Below are positions 31,497 to 43,548 of a DNA stretch of 64,000 bases, piece by piece. This stretch comes from Acheta domesticus (Eukaryota; Arthropoda; Insecta; Orthoptera; Gryllidae): contig JAHLJT010008756.1 in NCBI GenBank assembly GCA_031308135.1, positions 75,313,397-75,377,396 on the forward strand. The letters are read 5' to 3'. The translations under genes were made by a program, and so were the position numbers. Numbering within the stretch: the stretch's first letter is position 1; every line of letters begins with the position of its first letter. The notes under the pieces were generated by a model. That model did no database searches and was not told the DNA's origin. It saw nothing but the letters and a program-made list of their open reading frames with translations.

Positions 31497-34479
31497 TTGC
31501 TCATTTCAGCACGGCTGGTATTTTTATGCGAAGGAGGCGTTCAATAAACTCCAATTTCTTTCCTGAAAACAGAAACCTCTGTTCAATAGAAATCTAATAA
31601 AAGACGTTTTGTTCACTAGAGAAGGTTTCTCAAACTCCTTTCTCTTCGTAGGCAATTTTATGAACTACGTTTCGCGTACAAAAGAGGATATTACTTGATG
31701 GCTTTTTATGTAGCTATTTAAGCAAATCCGAATATTCTTGTTGTTTCTATTTTTACGCATTGAGCTGTTCAAAAGAGAATAATTTTTATTGTATTATCTT
31801 TACAATGCACATTACTTGATCTCGATTAATGATAAAATGCTCTCTGTGAAGAAAATAGATCTTCGATACTTCCTAAATCGTTTCTATAAATTTTATAATT
31901 AGAATAATAAACTCAAAATATATAATATTCAGTACATGTTTTTTTCATACCTGTGAAATGTTTTTACTAGAAGCAATACCAATACTCATTCTGCTGTTAT
32001 TATTTCCTTCCGAAAAGAAAAATTACTTAGAACATATTATAAATACATAAAACTAAATATAATTAGGGAAAAATAATGTAGTACATAGATGAGTTTACTT
32101 GATAATACTTTTTAAATTAGTGCATTCATTAAATAACAAGAATAATGGAACAAAACACTGTTTCGAAAAACGTTTAATTAGAGAGAGAAAATTTAATCTA
32201 CATATTTCCAGACGTTAGCAGTTATCACGTGAAATTAGCTGTAATTAATTTTAGTAAAGATCAAAGATACTCTATGAACGAAATATCGCTGAATGGAACT
32301 TTCACTCGTGAAACAAAATCAAATTTTGCGAAGTCTGCGCAAGTAAAGTCCTGTCTCGTCCAAACACTGTTTCATGATTGTTAATTGAATTCGATTTCTA
32401 TGACTTCATTCTATGCGTGACTGTATTCCACGAGAAAGGCGCTTCATTGCAAAAAAGACCAGTGGTGTTACAAGTGAAGGTGATGTCAAGACTTCGGTAT
32501 TGCGTAGACAATATGATTAAGAATAAATACGAGTACAAACGTGAGACCTCATTGGAGCGAAAACAAATTGAGGAGTCAAGCCAAAGAATAAAAAATATGT
32601 ATTATTTTCTAAGAAAAGAGTGGGTCTAAACTAACTTAGAAATAGTGGGAAGAGAAATCGATGTAGTTTTGAAATATTCAGTCTTAATTGTAAAATCGAA
32701 TCAAAAATAACGGTTCTTCACCATACAATTTTAACGTAATTTTTAAATAAATATTAAAATTACATTTAATAAATTACTTTTAATTTCTTGTAATTTATTT
32801 ACTTGTAATTTATTAAAATTACTTTTAATGAATTATATATAACGCTCTTTCGATGTCACAATGCGTATCAGTGAAATTGCGTTTATGGCATGTCTACCAA
32901 ATCATCCGAAGGGTATCCAAGGCCGAAAGCTGAAAGAGATTCATTTTACCAACAAAACGTAGATTAATATTTTAGAAAGCATTACTTTCCGGCTGAATCA
33001 TGATGCTTGCCACGCCATCTTCACCCCACTTCCAAAATCATATTAAGACCTACTATAAATGCTCAATACCCAATACATTACTGTACAGAGAGCCATGGAA
33101 GTGTGTGGTAACCGGGGAATGTTAAAAGGAAAGGACTCCTAATATACTCTCAACCCTAGGAGGTTAACCTGCAGTATTCCTGGTACAAGGGTAAAAAAAT
33201 ACTTTCCCTTGACTGACGCGCGAGTACCTAAAAGTGTTTTCATTAAATAATTTAATTCTGTAAACTTGGCGTTTCTCTTAGGTGAATATTTTAGAAATAA
33301 TCCAACTTCTTGGGAAAATCAGCAAATCAGAAAAAACAGCAAATTGCAAATGCAGGCAGTTTGCAACAGACATGATAAAAAGCCTAATTTTGAATCATGT
33401 GATTCACCGGTTGAAACCCGACACAAATGTTACACGATGCCAGATGCAAAACGAAACACAATTGCAAAATAATAAAAATTTAATGTGGTATTGCTTCAAA
33501 GACAGAAACTAAATAGAAACAGAATATAAAGAGGTAAAATCAAATACTCATTTTTAGACAACTTAGTTTACAACTCTACTATATCACTGTGGGCAGAGAA
33601 TATTTTTATTTCTTGTTTCAAGCACACAGTTTTTTAAGAGTATAAGAATATAATTTTGCGAAATAGACTACTGAGAAAATTTTGCACTTAGATTATTATT
33701 TTAAAAGAGAAAATAGCTTTGTAATGGATCTCAACTTCGGACGTCCAGCTCGTGAACTACACGTTACACAATTATAGACCCGCTTCTGTGCGAGAGGAAT
33801 CATTTTAATATTGCCAGGCATTGATATTAAATTGCACAGAAAATCATATAGAATTTTTAATTTTATCCTATTTATTTCCTTTTCCTTAATTTTAAATGTA
33901 CGATTATATAGATTTCAGGTTTAAACACGTTTCTAACCAGTCATGATATGGTGTGGGGGTCAGAAAATAACTAATCTCCGAAAATGTAATAGCTTAAATA
34001 AGGTTTCATTTTGTGGAAAATATTAAGAAACATTTCGGGTCCAACTTGTTCCCCACCTGTCCCCTTACACACAACATATTCTCTAAATGCAGCTAATTTC
34101 CCCACCCGCCCTACAAAGAACTCGTGGATCCACGAAACCCACTTGTCCGAACAAAACTCGTGGGCCTCGAAAACTTAGTTTTAAGGACTTAGGTCACATC
34201 GTTTCCAAATAGTGCGATCCAGTAGTTTGTTTTGTACGTCGTAATCTCAACACTTTCATTTTTTCCCTATCGAGCAGTGGTATACTTACATGGTTTAACG
34301 CCGTCATTTATCCCCAGCATATTACTTAGAGAGATGATTCGCTGTTTTTTGCAAAGATTATCACGTTTTAACAGAAATATTTATTTGCAAGAATGCACGC
34401 AAGGGGTTAAGGCAAAAGCAAGTGAAACGGACATGAAGCAAAATCGACGTGCCAGATGGACCGACATGAAGGCCGAACC
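31497..34479. other. No recognisable gene
   Basis: AT-rich, including a very AT-rich patch at 32735-32845 with repeated TAATTTATTA and AAATTAC words. Short ORFs have no domains. Confidence 0.5.
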
Positions 34480-34885
34480 GATATGAAGGTGGGACCGGCG
34501 CGAAGGTGGGACGGACGTGAAGGTGGGACGGACGCAAAGGCGGGATCGACGCAGAGGTGGAACCGACGTGGAGACGGGACAGACGTGGAGATGGGACAGA
34601 TGTGGAGGCGGGACCGACGCAGAGGCGATGTGGAGGCGGTTTCAACGCGGAGGCGCGATAGATACGGAGGTGGGACCAACGCAGAGGTAGGACCGACGTG
34701 TAAGTAAAATCGAAGTGCTGGTGGAACCGACGGGGAGGCGGGACCAACGTGGAGTCGGGACCGACGCGCAGTGGGGACTGAAACGGAGGCAAGTCCGATG
34801 TGGAGGAAGGACTTACGCGGAGGAGGGACTTGGGTGGAGAAGGGTCCTACGCGAAGGCGGGAGCGACGCGAAGATGGGACGGAAA
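34480..34885. repeat. 17-bp minisatellite, diverged array
   Basis: At least 13 consecutive units at 34485-34700 fit GGAGGTGGGACCGACGC with substitutions and a few indels, and more degenerate units continue to about 34885. Because the unit rarely makes a stop codon, several frames stay open, including a 227-codon minus-strand frame. The period of 17 is not a multiple of 3, so the repeat does not preserve a reading frame. I treat it as non-coding. Confidence 0.85.
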
Positions 34886-34989
34886 CATTGTGAAGCCGTG
34901 AGGGATGCGGGGGCGAACGCGAAAACGGTCGTGGTAGCAGTAGCGAGAACGGACACCAAGGCATTCGGGAGCGGAGGCCGACTCGCTGG

Positions 34990-35310
34990 GCCCAGCCAGC
35001 GCCGACGCGACGGCCGGCTCCGGAGTTGGGAGGCGTAGGCGGTCGGCTCGAGTCGTCGAGAGGACGTCCCGGCGGCGTCGTAAACTCCATTATTCACCTG
35101 CTCGTCCCGTGGCGGACGCCTGCAGCTCGTTTTGATTATGAACTTGGACGAGGGAACTCCGAACCCCCACGCGGCGCCCGGCGGCGCCTCGCAACCCCGC
35201 CCCCGCCCCCAGCCCCGGCCCCCACCCCCGCCGGCGGGCCCCGCCCACGGCCGCGCGTCAGCGCTCCACCAACGACGCCGCGCCGGCGACTGGAATGGGT
35301 CTTAGCCCCT
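34990..35310. promoter_or_regulatory. CpG-rich island with TAAT-type cores
   Basis: A high-CpG island right after the minisatellite. In the middle, around 35085-35155, are CCATTATTCACCTG and GTTTTGATTATGAAC between GC-rich arms, and C-rich runs follow at 35195-35230. Resembles the other islands in this window with AT-rich cores. Regulatory role is inferred. Confidence 0.35.
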
Positions 35311-36984
35311 CTAAATGATTTGCCTGGCTTTTAAAGAGACAAGGAATGAGTGCTTGGTTCAAAATTTCTAATTATTTTTTAATCTTTAGACTTTTGAATT
35401 TTGTGAATTTTTTAATCTTTAGACTTTTCTGCTTGGAAGAGTTTTTTTAATCATGTCAATATGTTAACTGCAAGTATGTTTTTATTTTATTTTTTGCTTG
35501 AGTGTGCTACAGTGCCACAAGTATGTTCATCAGAAAAAAAATAGTATTTGGAGATGATAAATACAATAACTTTACCTAGGGCCATGATCATTTTAACTTA
35601 TTGATATATCTAGAATTTTAACTGGTATTTTGTCAGAGAATGTTTTATGGAAAAATTGTGCAACACCTGGCTTGAATCTAATCATAAAATTTATTAAGCT
35701 AATTGTAAGCTATGGTGCAGAATTCTTTTGATGTCTGCAGCTTGTAGCTAGGTTCCCGTAAGTTTTTTAATACATAAAAAACATTTTTTCAGCTTCTAAT
35801 TAGGGAGCTGACATTTGCAGCATTTATTTATACAAAGAGTGTACATGAGATAAATAAAAAGTTTTAAATTGACTTTATATTTGGACATTGTTGTTCAGGA
35901 AGAAAAACATAACTTACACAAAGAAGTATGTCATAAAATAAGTTCTTATGTCAAAAGCTGTTTTTTCGGGGTTTACAGAATATTCATATTTTTGAACTAC
36001 CTAAGTGAAGTAGTTTCTGTTCCTTAAATATCACTCAGTTTATGAATACTGGGATAGGGCAGTCCGGATCCCTTTAAATGAAGCACCCGACTAATATTGT
36101 TAATTCAAGAAAAAATAACCATACTCATGAATAATTAGTTGATTCTACTGAAATGAACGTTTGAAAGAAGTGCTTGCTACAGATTTGTATTTACCAATCA
36201 TGTTTCTGACATAATATGCAAGGTTTTTAATGCAATTCAATCGATCGATGTTTACGTAACTTCAACTGGAAATTCACATGAAACACTAATTAATCGCTAT
36301 TTCTAGAATCTAAAACAACTTGAGGCAATAATTAACCCTTTTTTTAAGATTTGCTAATAAAATTTCTAGTAAAAACAATTTATTTACCAAATATACATTT
36401 TTAATCAAAAATAAACAAAATAGGAAGATTTCAATTTCTGACAGAAAAATTACGTGGAAGATATGGAGAATATCCAGCTTGCGCTCCGGCGGCGCGGGGT
36501 TGAGTCACAGTAGTTTGCCGAATGTGCAAAGTTCAGAAGTGTAGAATCCATATTGTTTTGTGAGTTTAGAAAACAAAAGAAGTCTCCAAACTTCTAATTT
36601 AGGGACACAGTCATGTGAGTTATGTCAGTTTTTTGAAATGTCATGTTTTCACGTGTAGTTTATCAGGGTTCATCAGAAAAGATATTCCAAACCTGAACTG
36701 CATTAAAAGTAATGGAATATTTTAAAATTGAATCTTTAACTAGTATTGAATTAGTCGTGAAGAAATATAAATGAAAAAATAGTTTTAATTTGTAGCGTGG
36801 TTTCAAACATTAGATCTGAGTTAAAAGGGACATTTCTTTAAACTTCTTTCTTTAATGAGACAATTTACCTCGCAAAATCACATAAGTGGTTAGAACTATT
36901 TTATAACTTTATTTTTTTGAATTCGAGACAATTTTTAACTCGAACCGTCTCACCTTAAGCACTCAATCCCCAGATGTTGTCCTC
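35311..36984. other. No recognisable gene
   Basis: AT-rich. TTTTTAATCTTTAGACTTTT is directly repeated at about 35374 and 35409. A short CG-rich word at 36484-36500 stands alone. No ORF with a domain. Confidence 0.5.
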
Positions 36985-37200
36985 CGCTCAAACCCCTCCA
37001 TCCTTCAAACTCCGCGCTTCACCCTCCCCCTCCGCCCTTCACCCTCACTCCTCTGTTCGTCACCCTCTCCCCCTCACCGTCCGCCCTTCACCCTCCGCTC
37101 TTCCTCCCCTGCTCTTTACCCACCGCCTTTCTCTTTCATCATCCGCGTTTCGCCCTTCACCATCTACCCACCGCTCTCGCCCTCCCCGCTCAGGTCCGTC
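36985..37200. repeat. Pyrimidine-rich tract with CCGCCCTTCACCCTC-type units
   Basis: The plus strand is almost all C and T, with irregular units such as CCGCCCTTCACCCTC and CACCCTC recurring. Possible triplex-forming or G-quadruplex-forming DNA on the other strand. The plus-strand open frame through it encodes low-complexity Ser/Pro and is not credible as a gene. Confidence 0.7.
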
Positions 37201-37420
37201 GTCGTCGTCACGAGGGAAGGCTCTGCGCTACTCGGCGCTGTGCTGGGCGAACTCTCGTCGCCGAGTGCGCGCCCGGGGCGCTGGAATGTCTAATGATAAG
37301 AGCTCTCCCGGCACGTTCGGCATGTTGCGAAAGATGGGCCCGATCTGTCCCAAGGCCAAGCAGGGCCCGCCACTCGATTACAACCTGCGGCAATGCACAG
37401 AAATAGTTGCTACATATTGG
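37201..37420. other. GC-rich segment, unexplained; open on both strands
   Basis: A GC-rich, non-repetitive segment. The plus-strand frame from ATG 37286 reads without low complexity for about 35 codons (containing GMLRKMGPICPKAKQGPP), and the minus-strand frame is also open. CTAATGATAAG (37290-37300) includes TAAT and GATA cores. I cannot tell coding exon from regulatory DNA. Confidence 0.25.
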
Positions 37421-37739
37421 CGACGGCTGGCATCTCTGGCACACGCGCTTGGAGCAGCGTCCAAAGAACATGAAAAGAGTAGAGAGGTCGGGAAGGGGTG
37501 TACGAGTCCCACGCAAGGCATGTGTGTTTTCACCGTATTTTGCGGCGTGGTTGACTTTCCATAACTCCAATTATCTCGTTTACCCTTCATTACCGCCTTG
37601 CGGTCTTCCGTGTCTATAAGAACTGACTGACGTAGGTTGACAACGACAAATGAGAATAGGTTTATATACATTTTATTCCCTCAATAAATGAAATTTGGCC
37701 GTAGTTTTTGAAAATAAATGTGCAATTTGTCTGAAGGAG

Positions 37740-38150
37740 CTAGCGAAGCAGAGCAGGTCGGGATGGGACATAATTTGGGCGGTCGGGCGTGGCACGTCGT
37801 GAAGGGGCGATGCAGGGCTGGCGGGACGGAAACGGGAACAGGACGGAGACGGGGCTGGGCGAGGACGAGTGGGGCCACGAGGACCGAGCAGAATGTGGTG
37901 GAGTGGGGTGAAGTGGGGTTGAGTAGAGTGGGGCGGAGTAGGGGGAGATGTGTGGGCGGAGTGACGTGGACTGGGTCGGAATGGGTGGACGTGTCGTGGG
38001 GCGGAGTGGTGTGAAGTGGGATAGAATGAGGTGGAGTGGTGTGGAGTGGGTCGGAGTGGGGCAAAGTGTGGTGGGGTGAAGTGGGATGGAGTGGGGTGGA
38101 GTGGCGTGGAGTGAGGCAGAGTGGGATGGTGCGGGGCGGAACGGAAAGGA
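37740..38150. repeat. G-rich pentamer-type satellite (GGAGT/GGGGT)
   Basis: Irregular tandem GGAGT, GGGGT and GGGAT words on the plus strand, for example GGAGTGGGGTGGAGTGG near 38086. It is strongly G-skewed and could form G-quadruplexes. Open frames on both strands reflect composition. Confidence 0.8.
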
Positions 38151-39984
38151 CTAGTGTGTACTAAAGGACTAGGTTGGCAGGTACGTAAATAAAATTACAT
38201 TACCGTTTCATTTTATACTACCGAGATTCATTTCTGTTCCTATCTAATAGATGGTTGCGACAAATGAAAATTCATTTTAGAATTTTATACAACAGGTAAA
38301 AGAACAACCACTGAACGACAGGCCCGAGAAAAAGGTCATAAAGAATGTTCTACTTACTCTCAGAAATAAGTTCGCACTCATCATATCACACACCAGATTC
38401 GGCGATCCCTTGACCTGCCTTCGGTGAGACAGGCCGCGCGTAAAATGAGGAATTGAGGGGAAGAATTGAAATGGGACTCCGCGAACCCTACATGGAACGT
38501 TCGGGCAAGCTCTTCAAGAGTTGCCGTTAGCTGGGGCACTTAGGTGCTCGCAGGGAGAATGCAATGTTCCGAGAAGCAGCACGATGGAAGGGCGTCTCTG
38601 GAACTGTAAAATCTTCTTATAATCTGTGAAGCTGTTAGGTAGAGATGAGAATATATATATATACATGCTCCCTGAAACGTTTCCATTTACTTTAATGAGC
38701 AAGTGTTAGAAACAAATTCTTGGCAAAGAATTTCTGGATTTGTTAGTTCTCTTACACATTTCTCTCGGAGTTTGAGAGTTATCTCGTAAGAGTAATGCTA
38801 CATTTACAATTAGTACTAAATGAGTTTTGCCTTTTGGAGAAACTTTGAAACATTAACTCTCCAAATTCGGAAAATGTTTCTTGGTAGATTTCCAAGTTTC
38901 TCTTCTAAATTTTCCCTTCCTTTCTCTCTGTTCTTTTCTCTGTCTCTCAATTTTCTCAAGTTACTTAATAAATCATAAAATGCTATGTCGTTTTTCCTTA
39001 TAGTCGCATGTCTTATCATACGAACCTATTTTCAGCATGTTATTTTCATATAATTCTTTACTTAGTTGCAAGTAGAATTATGCCCTTCTAAATTTATTCA
39101 TTCATTTCGAATTCGATTCATTTTCGAACATTTAGCAAATGGTATTAACAATCACAAAACTAAATAAAAACAATTTCTATATTTAAAAGGTGAGTCTAAA
39201 TTTTTTTTCTATGAAGTGTGTATATATGTTGACTATTGTCCAGCAATTTAATTGATAATTGGTTAAAGTTCTCGTTCAGTTTCGTCATGCATATTTGACT
39301 TCTCTTAATTATGAGGTCGTTTAGTTGAGTTCGATATCGAGATCTTTGAAAATCGTCGAAAACGACGAAAACTGTTTCCTCACCAAACACTCTTAAAGTT
39401 TTATTTTCAAATCCTCAAAGAATTTCTAAATTCGATTTGTTGCCAGAGCTCAAGAAATAAAAAAGAGCAATGTTGATTTGCTGGCATAACTCAGAATGTG
39501 GTATACCTCAATGGTTTAACTCAATACCATGTTGGTTTTATAATTGCCTTGTAACAAAGAATTTTGTTGGATAATGAAAGTTTTGATATTCTGTGAATGA
39601 CGCAAGGCAATTTCAATATTTTAAGTTGTGCTCCTTTCCTCTTTGATGCGATATGCGTTTGCCAAGTTATTATTTATCTAAATGTAGCCCCACATATTTC
39701 ACTTTTCGATGAGTTCTGCGTTGTTTACTCTTACTTTCGGGCAAACTCCTTTTTACTTCTCCGCTACCGCTTACGCAGTAGAGAGAATGCTATGTAATGC
39801 TGCGCGAAAATACGGCAACTTTTTGGCAGAAAAACTCCTATTTCCGGGGACTTGTAACGAAAAAGTTGATAAATTTAGAAAAAATCCTCTAACGCATGAT
39901 GTAGTCATAATCCATGTTTTGTGGGTCCTTGATATCCAAAAACCAAACCTCTGTCTGTCCGTCCGTCCGACCAACGTCGTCGTG
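38151..39984. other. No recognisable gene
   Basis: AT-rich with a small AT dinucleotide run at 38651-38662. No domain-bearing ORF. Confidence 0.5.
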
Positions 39985-40395
39985 AAGTCGACCAACGTCC
40001 ACTTCATGGGACTTTCCTTAACCAGGTATCTTCTACCAGCATTGCATCGTCTCAGCTGGGACGATCTCTAAGTTCTCAACGCAGTGTATTGCATGTAAGT
40101 AGGTGTGTGTAAATAAGGGTGAGGGTAGGACAAGGAAGAGGATGAAAAGATCGCGCGCGGTCCATGGCCCGTTTGTCGGGACACTGCTCCTGCTTTCTCC
40201 TAGTGTTGATCGAAGAAACCACGAAAAACTACCGATCAGGGCAGCCGGTCGCTAGAATTCTCGTGACAGCGACTGAATTCGACCTAAAAATCCTTCACCG
40301 TTGGGGTCCCTAAGGCATTGCAGTGCCTTTGGCCTCGCGGTCAAAGACCCTGCAATGCCATCAGTCGATGCCCTGAGCCACCCTTGTCGGTGGGC
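39985..40395 (-). mobile_element. SINE-A copy I, 3' truncated
   Basis: On the minus strand it has a tRNA-like head (GTGGCTCAGGGCATCGAC near 40383, TCTTTGACCGCGAGG near 40350) and the body through GATCGCGCGCGG-type sequence (about 40150-40161) to GGTAGAAGATACCTGG at about 40022-40037. An insertion containing a 14-bp direct repeat-like CATTGCAGTGCC lies between B box and head. The 3' tail is absent. Confidence 0.8.
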
Positions 40396-40637
40396 GAGGT
40401 CGGGCTGAGGCGATCGCTTGCGGGGCGCCCCAGTGCGCCCGTTGGTCAATTTGCGGTCGCTGCGCTGCGGCTTTGTGGCGGAGGCACGGCGGGAAAGAGA
40501 GGACCGAAGGGGGACGAGACGGATGGCACCAGAAGGACCGACGCTTCTGTTTACAGGAGCGGAACTAGATTTTAGACCGGGAGGAGCGTGTGCATGCACG
40601 GAAAAGGTGGGGGGAGGGGGGGCTTGGGAATGTGTTC
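40396..40637. other. GC-rich flank, no gene
   Basis: GC-rich sequence between SINE-A copy I and the LTR-like segment, ending in a G-rich run at 40607-40620. ORFs on both strands are incidental. Confidence 0.35.
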
Positions 40638-41155
40638 TGTAAGGACATCATAGTGTAGCGTCGTGGTAGCGAAATAACACAGACACGAGTTCTATGTACA
40701 AATATGTTTATTTACACTTGTACAGCTCTGAGGTTATGTTTGTCAGTGCCTCCGTGACTCCCACGCGCCTGCTCCCTGTCCCTTGGGCTAATACATTCCC
40801 CACCTTGCCGCTTTACAGCACCGATGGCTCAACACCCGTGTTCCGCACACGCCATGTCTCGAGGACTACACACCCATCTCGGGTGAACATACACGTCCGC
40901 TCACGAGGCGCTCTCGATACGAATTGCCTTCTGCTCTCGCCTCTGTAACTTATTTTGGCGGTCTCGTTATCGCCTTCAGAACTGTAAAGACGAGAGGGCC
41001 CAGGGAGACATGTGCGCCCATCGGGGGCTGCCCCTGCCCACTCGTCTTGCATCACGGGGGGCATGGTATTTTCCACAGCTTTTGTCCGTCCCATGTGTCC
41101 CGCAGCCTGCATGCCCAGCCGTTCGAAGATCTGGCTGCCATATGCCGACGTTACA
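40638..41155 (-). mobile_element. Possible solo LTR of a retrotransposon
   Basis: The segment starts TGTAAGGAC and ends GACGTTACA, so it has the TG...CA ends and short inverted ends (TGTAA/TTACA) of an LTR. Read on the minus strand, an AATAAA (40712 back to 40707) sits about 70 bases before the 3' end, as in an R-U5 boundary. No primer-binding site is seen next to it, and no gag-pol sequence follows. The expected 4-6 bp target duplication is not visible, so the ends may be misplaced. Non-coding. Confidence 0.4.
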
Positions 41156-43246
41156 ATAGTAACCGTAGTGTATCTTCCGACTATGTGGCGTGATGATAGG
41201 CCCCTAGGTCCCCTCGTTCCCCTAGGATAAACTGAAACATCCCTAATTTTCGTTTTCCTCACACTAATATAAATTCATTAGAAATACACCTTATCACATT
41301 TCTTTTTTTAACTAAAATTTAATAAAAAGAAGCTGTTTTGTTAAATTTCCGTAATAACTTTAAAAATTGCCATAAAACTCTTGTAAACACAGTGAACTCT
41401 AAGGATACTTGCTTCTAAATGTTAGAAACAATTAACATTTGTATTCGTCTCAGAAAGACCATGTATGTCAACAAGAAATAATTTTTTGTTATGCCTTGTT
41501 TCTAGTATCGGGAGACTCAGTCACACTATTGAATTGTCAACGATAGATTGTGTCTGTTTTAGGCTTTCGTTGCATCGACAAGATTCTGTTCTAAAAGGCT
41601 AGGTCAGTGTCTTGACTGTTCTTTGACGTAAAACATATGATCATGGATGAGTGGGACATTTTTTTAATGTTTCTACTTTTTACTCGATCGCATTTTGTGC
41701 CGTTTCTTCCCTTCAGGAAGTAAAAAGTGTTGTGAGGCAGAACTTTTAACAGTGTATATAAACACATAATTATGCTGTATCGGCCATGGTATCCGCGAAT
41801 CATGCAACAGATGTTACTTAATGTCCTCCCAATTATTAGCAAATACATGTGGAAACAATTGCAGAATAATTTCAATGGGTGTGAGTTATTTTGCAAATTT
41901 TCTGAACTATAAATTTCATCGTTTTATAATCATTATTATTGACCCCCACTGCATACTGACTCCACATCTGGTACAGTTGAATAATATTATTCAGACGCAT
42001 TCTATAAACTGGATGAAAAACGTATGTAATTTGCTTTCTTATAATTTTGTCAAAAGATCTCACAATTTACCGAACTTATGAAATGAAACTTCATAAATGG
42101 AAATGCATGGTGCGAAAACAAGTTATACTAGAATGTAAACGCATTTCTATCTTTACAATTTAATCAGAACGAATCCATGTCACCTTTTATCCATATATAG
42201 ACAATGGAACAATACTAAACGAATGAAAATAGTATTACTTTCTAAGTTGCCTTTCTTTTGACAAAATCTAGCACTCAATATACATGAAATTTCTTTACTG
42301 TTATTTATAATCAATTTATAATAAGTACATTTCTCGAAACGCATTAATGGTTATCAAACTGCGAAAAATTATTTTCAGTGGAAAATATACATCGAAAATA
42401 ATTTGAATATTTTCTTTTCAAATGAAAATTGGAACTACACTCTTTCAAAGCCAGTTCTGGTTATATTACAAAGACTGCTTGCTGGTAATGCCTAAACCCT
42501 CTTTTCAGGGAAAACAACAGGAATTCATTTCCCCGCGTATAATGAGAGCTGAAAGCTTCCCCGCATAAACAACAATTTTCGTCGTAATAGCCGTCCCATC
42601 AGCAGAAAAAAAGATATGGTACAGCTAATTATAAAATAGTACATTTCATATCTACTCACATATTACCATTCGCTACATTACTACGAGACTTATAATAGAC
42701 GTGTTTGCCTTCATTATTTCTTCCTAAATTACTTCCATTTCTTCAGAGACTCTTAACCATCATTTTCTAATCATCTCCTTGCTATTAAGTTTAATATCTT
42801 ATGTACCCGTAATCATAAAATCTTATTGCCTTCCATTTTTATACCCAAGAAAACAGCAAGATAACGCCCGCCTCTTCAATGGTAGTTCATATCAAGGAGA
42901 GGGCAGCGCTGAAGTTGTCAATGACTCATATCTTCTCTATGTAATCCCTTCTGCGCACAATGCGCCAAGGAAAGATGAAGATTTTGTTCACTTTTCAAGT
43001 CACCAACGACACAAAACCGCATAAATGAACAACTGCAGGATAAGAAATTGTCGCCAAAATGCTTCAACCGTATTGAAGATTACTAATTTCTAATGCGCAC
43101 AGAAATTGAACAAAAATATGCAACCCCCAGCAATATGAGAGTTATCAATGAAATCGTTAAATACGTAGTAACTCGTGAAAAAACAAAAACCAATGAAATA
43201 TTCGCTTTTGACTGAAAACGCAAATATTTGTTTTGTCCTGTCTATT
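41156..43246. other. No recognisable gene
   Basis: AT-rich. An open frame at 42779-43024 (81 codons) has a less biased C-terminal half but no domain I recognise. Confidence 0.45.
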
Positions 43247-43256
43247 CTCATACTGC

Positions 43257-43538
43257 TAACCCCACGGTTAGCTCACTGGCCAGCGTGCTCCTTGACGCGA
43301 TCCCGGGTTTGATTCCCAGTCGGAGCAGATTATAGAGTGCGCCTTCATTGCAATGTCCCAGTATGTTGCTGTGTGACGGTGAGAAAGCTCACTTCTCAGG
43401 TTGAGAAGACCAGAATACTGTGTATATGTATGTCTATGGGCTAACCACATGTACCCTTTAACCCATGGTCACAAGGCCGTGACGTAGCTGGTAGGCTTTT
43501 GGCCCTGACAGAGGCTGTTGTGCCCGTACGTACAGATA
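43257..43538 (+). mobile_element. SINE-B copy 2 with target duplication
   Basis: A tRNA-like head with A box GTTAGCTCACTGGC (about 43267-43280) and B box GGGTTTGATTCCC (about 43305-43317), then the body shared with 11998-12250. Perfect 10-bp direct repeats CTCATACTGC flank it at 43247-43256 and 43539-43548, which fixes the full length at 282 bp and confirms retroposition. The tail holds CCGTACGTACAGATA. It encodes no protein. Confidence 0.88.
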
Positions 43539-43548
43539 CTCATACTGC

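Noticed and set aside
34407..35090. 227-codon minus-strand open frame
   Set aside because: It lies over a 17-bp tandem array whose period is not a multiple of three and whose other frames are open too; the translation is a low-complexity by-product.
36974..37564. 196-codon plus-strand open frame as a gene
   Set aside because: Its first half is Ser/Pro low complexity from a C/T tract, and the opposite strand is equally open. Only a short inner stretch was kept as a weak finding.
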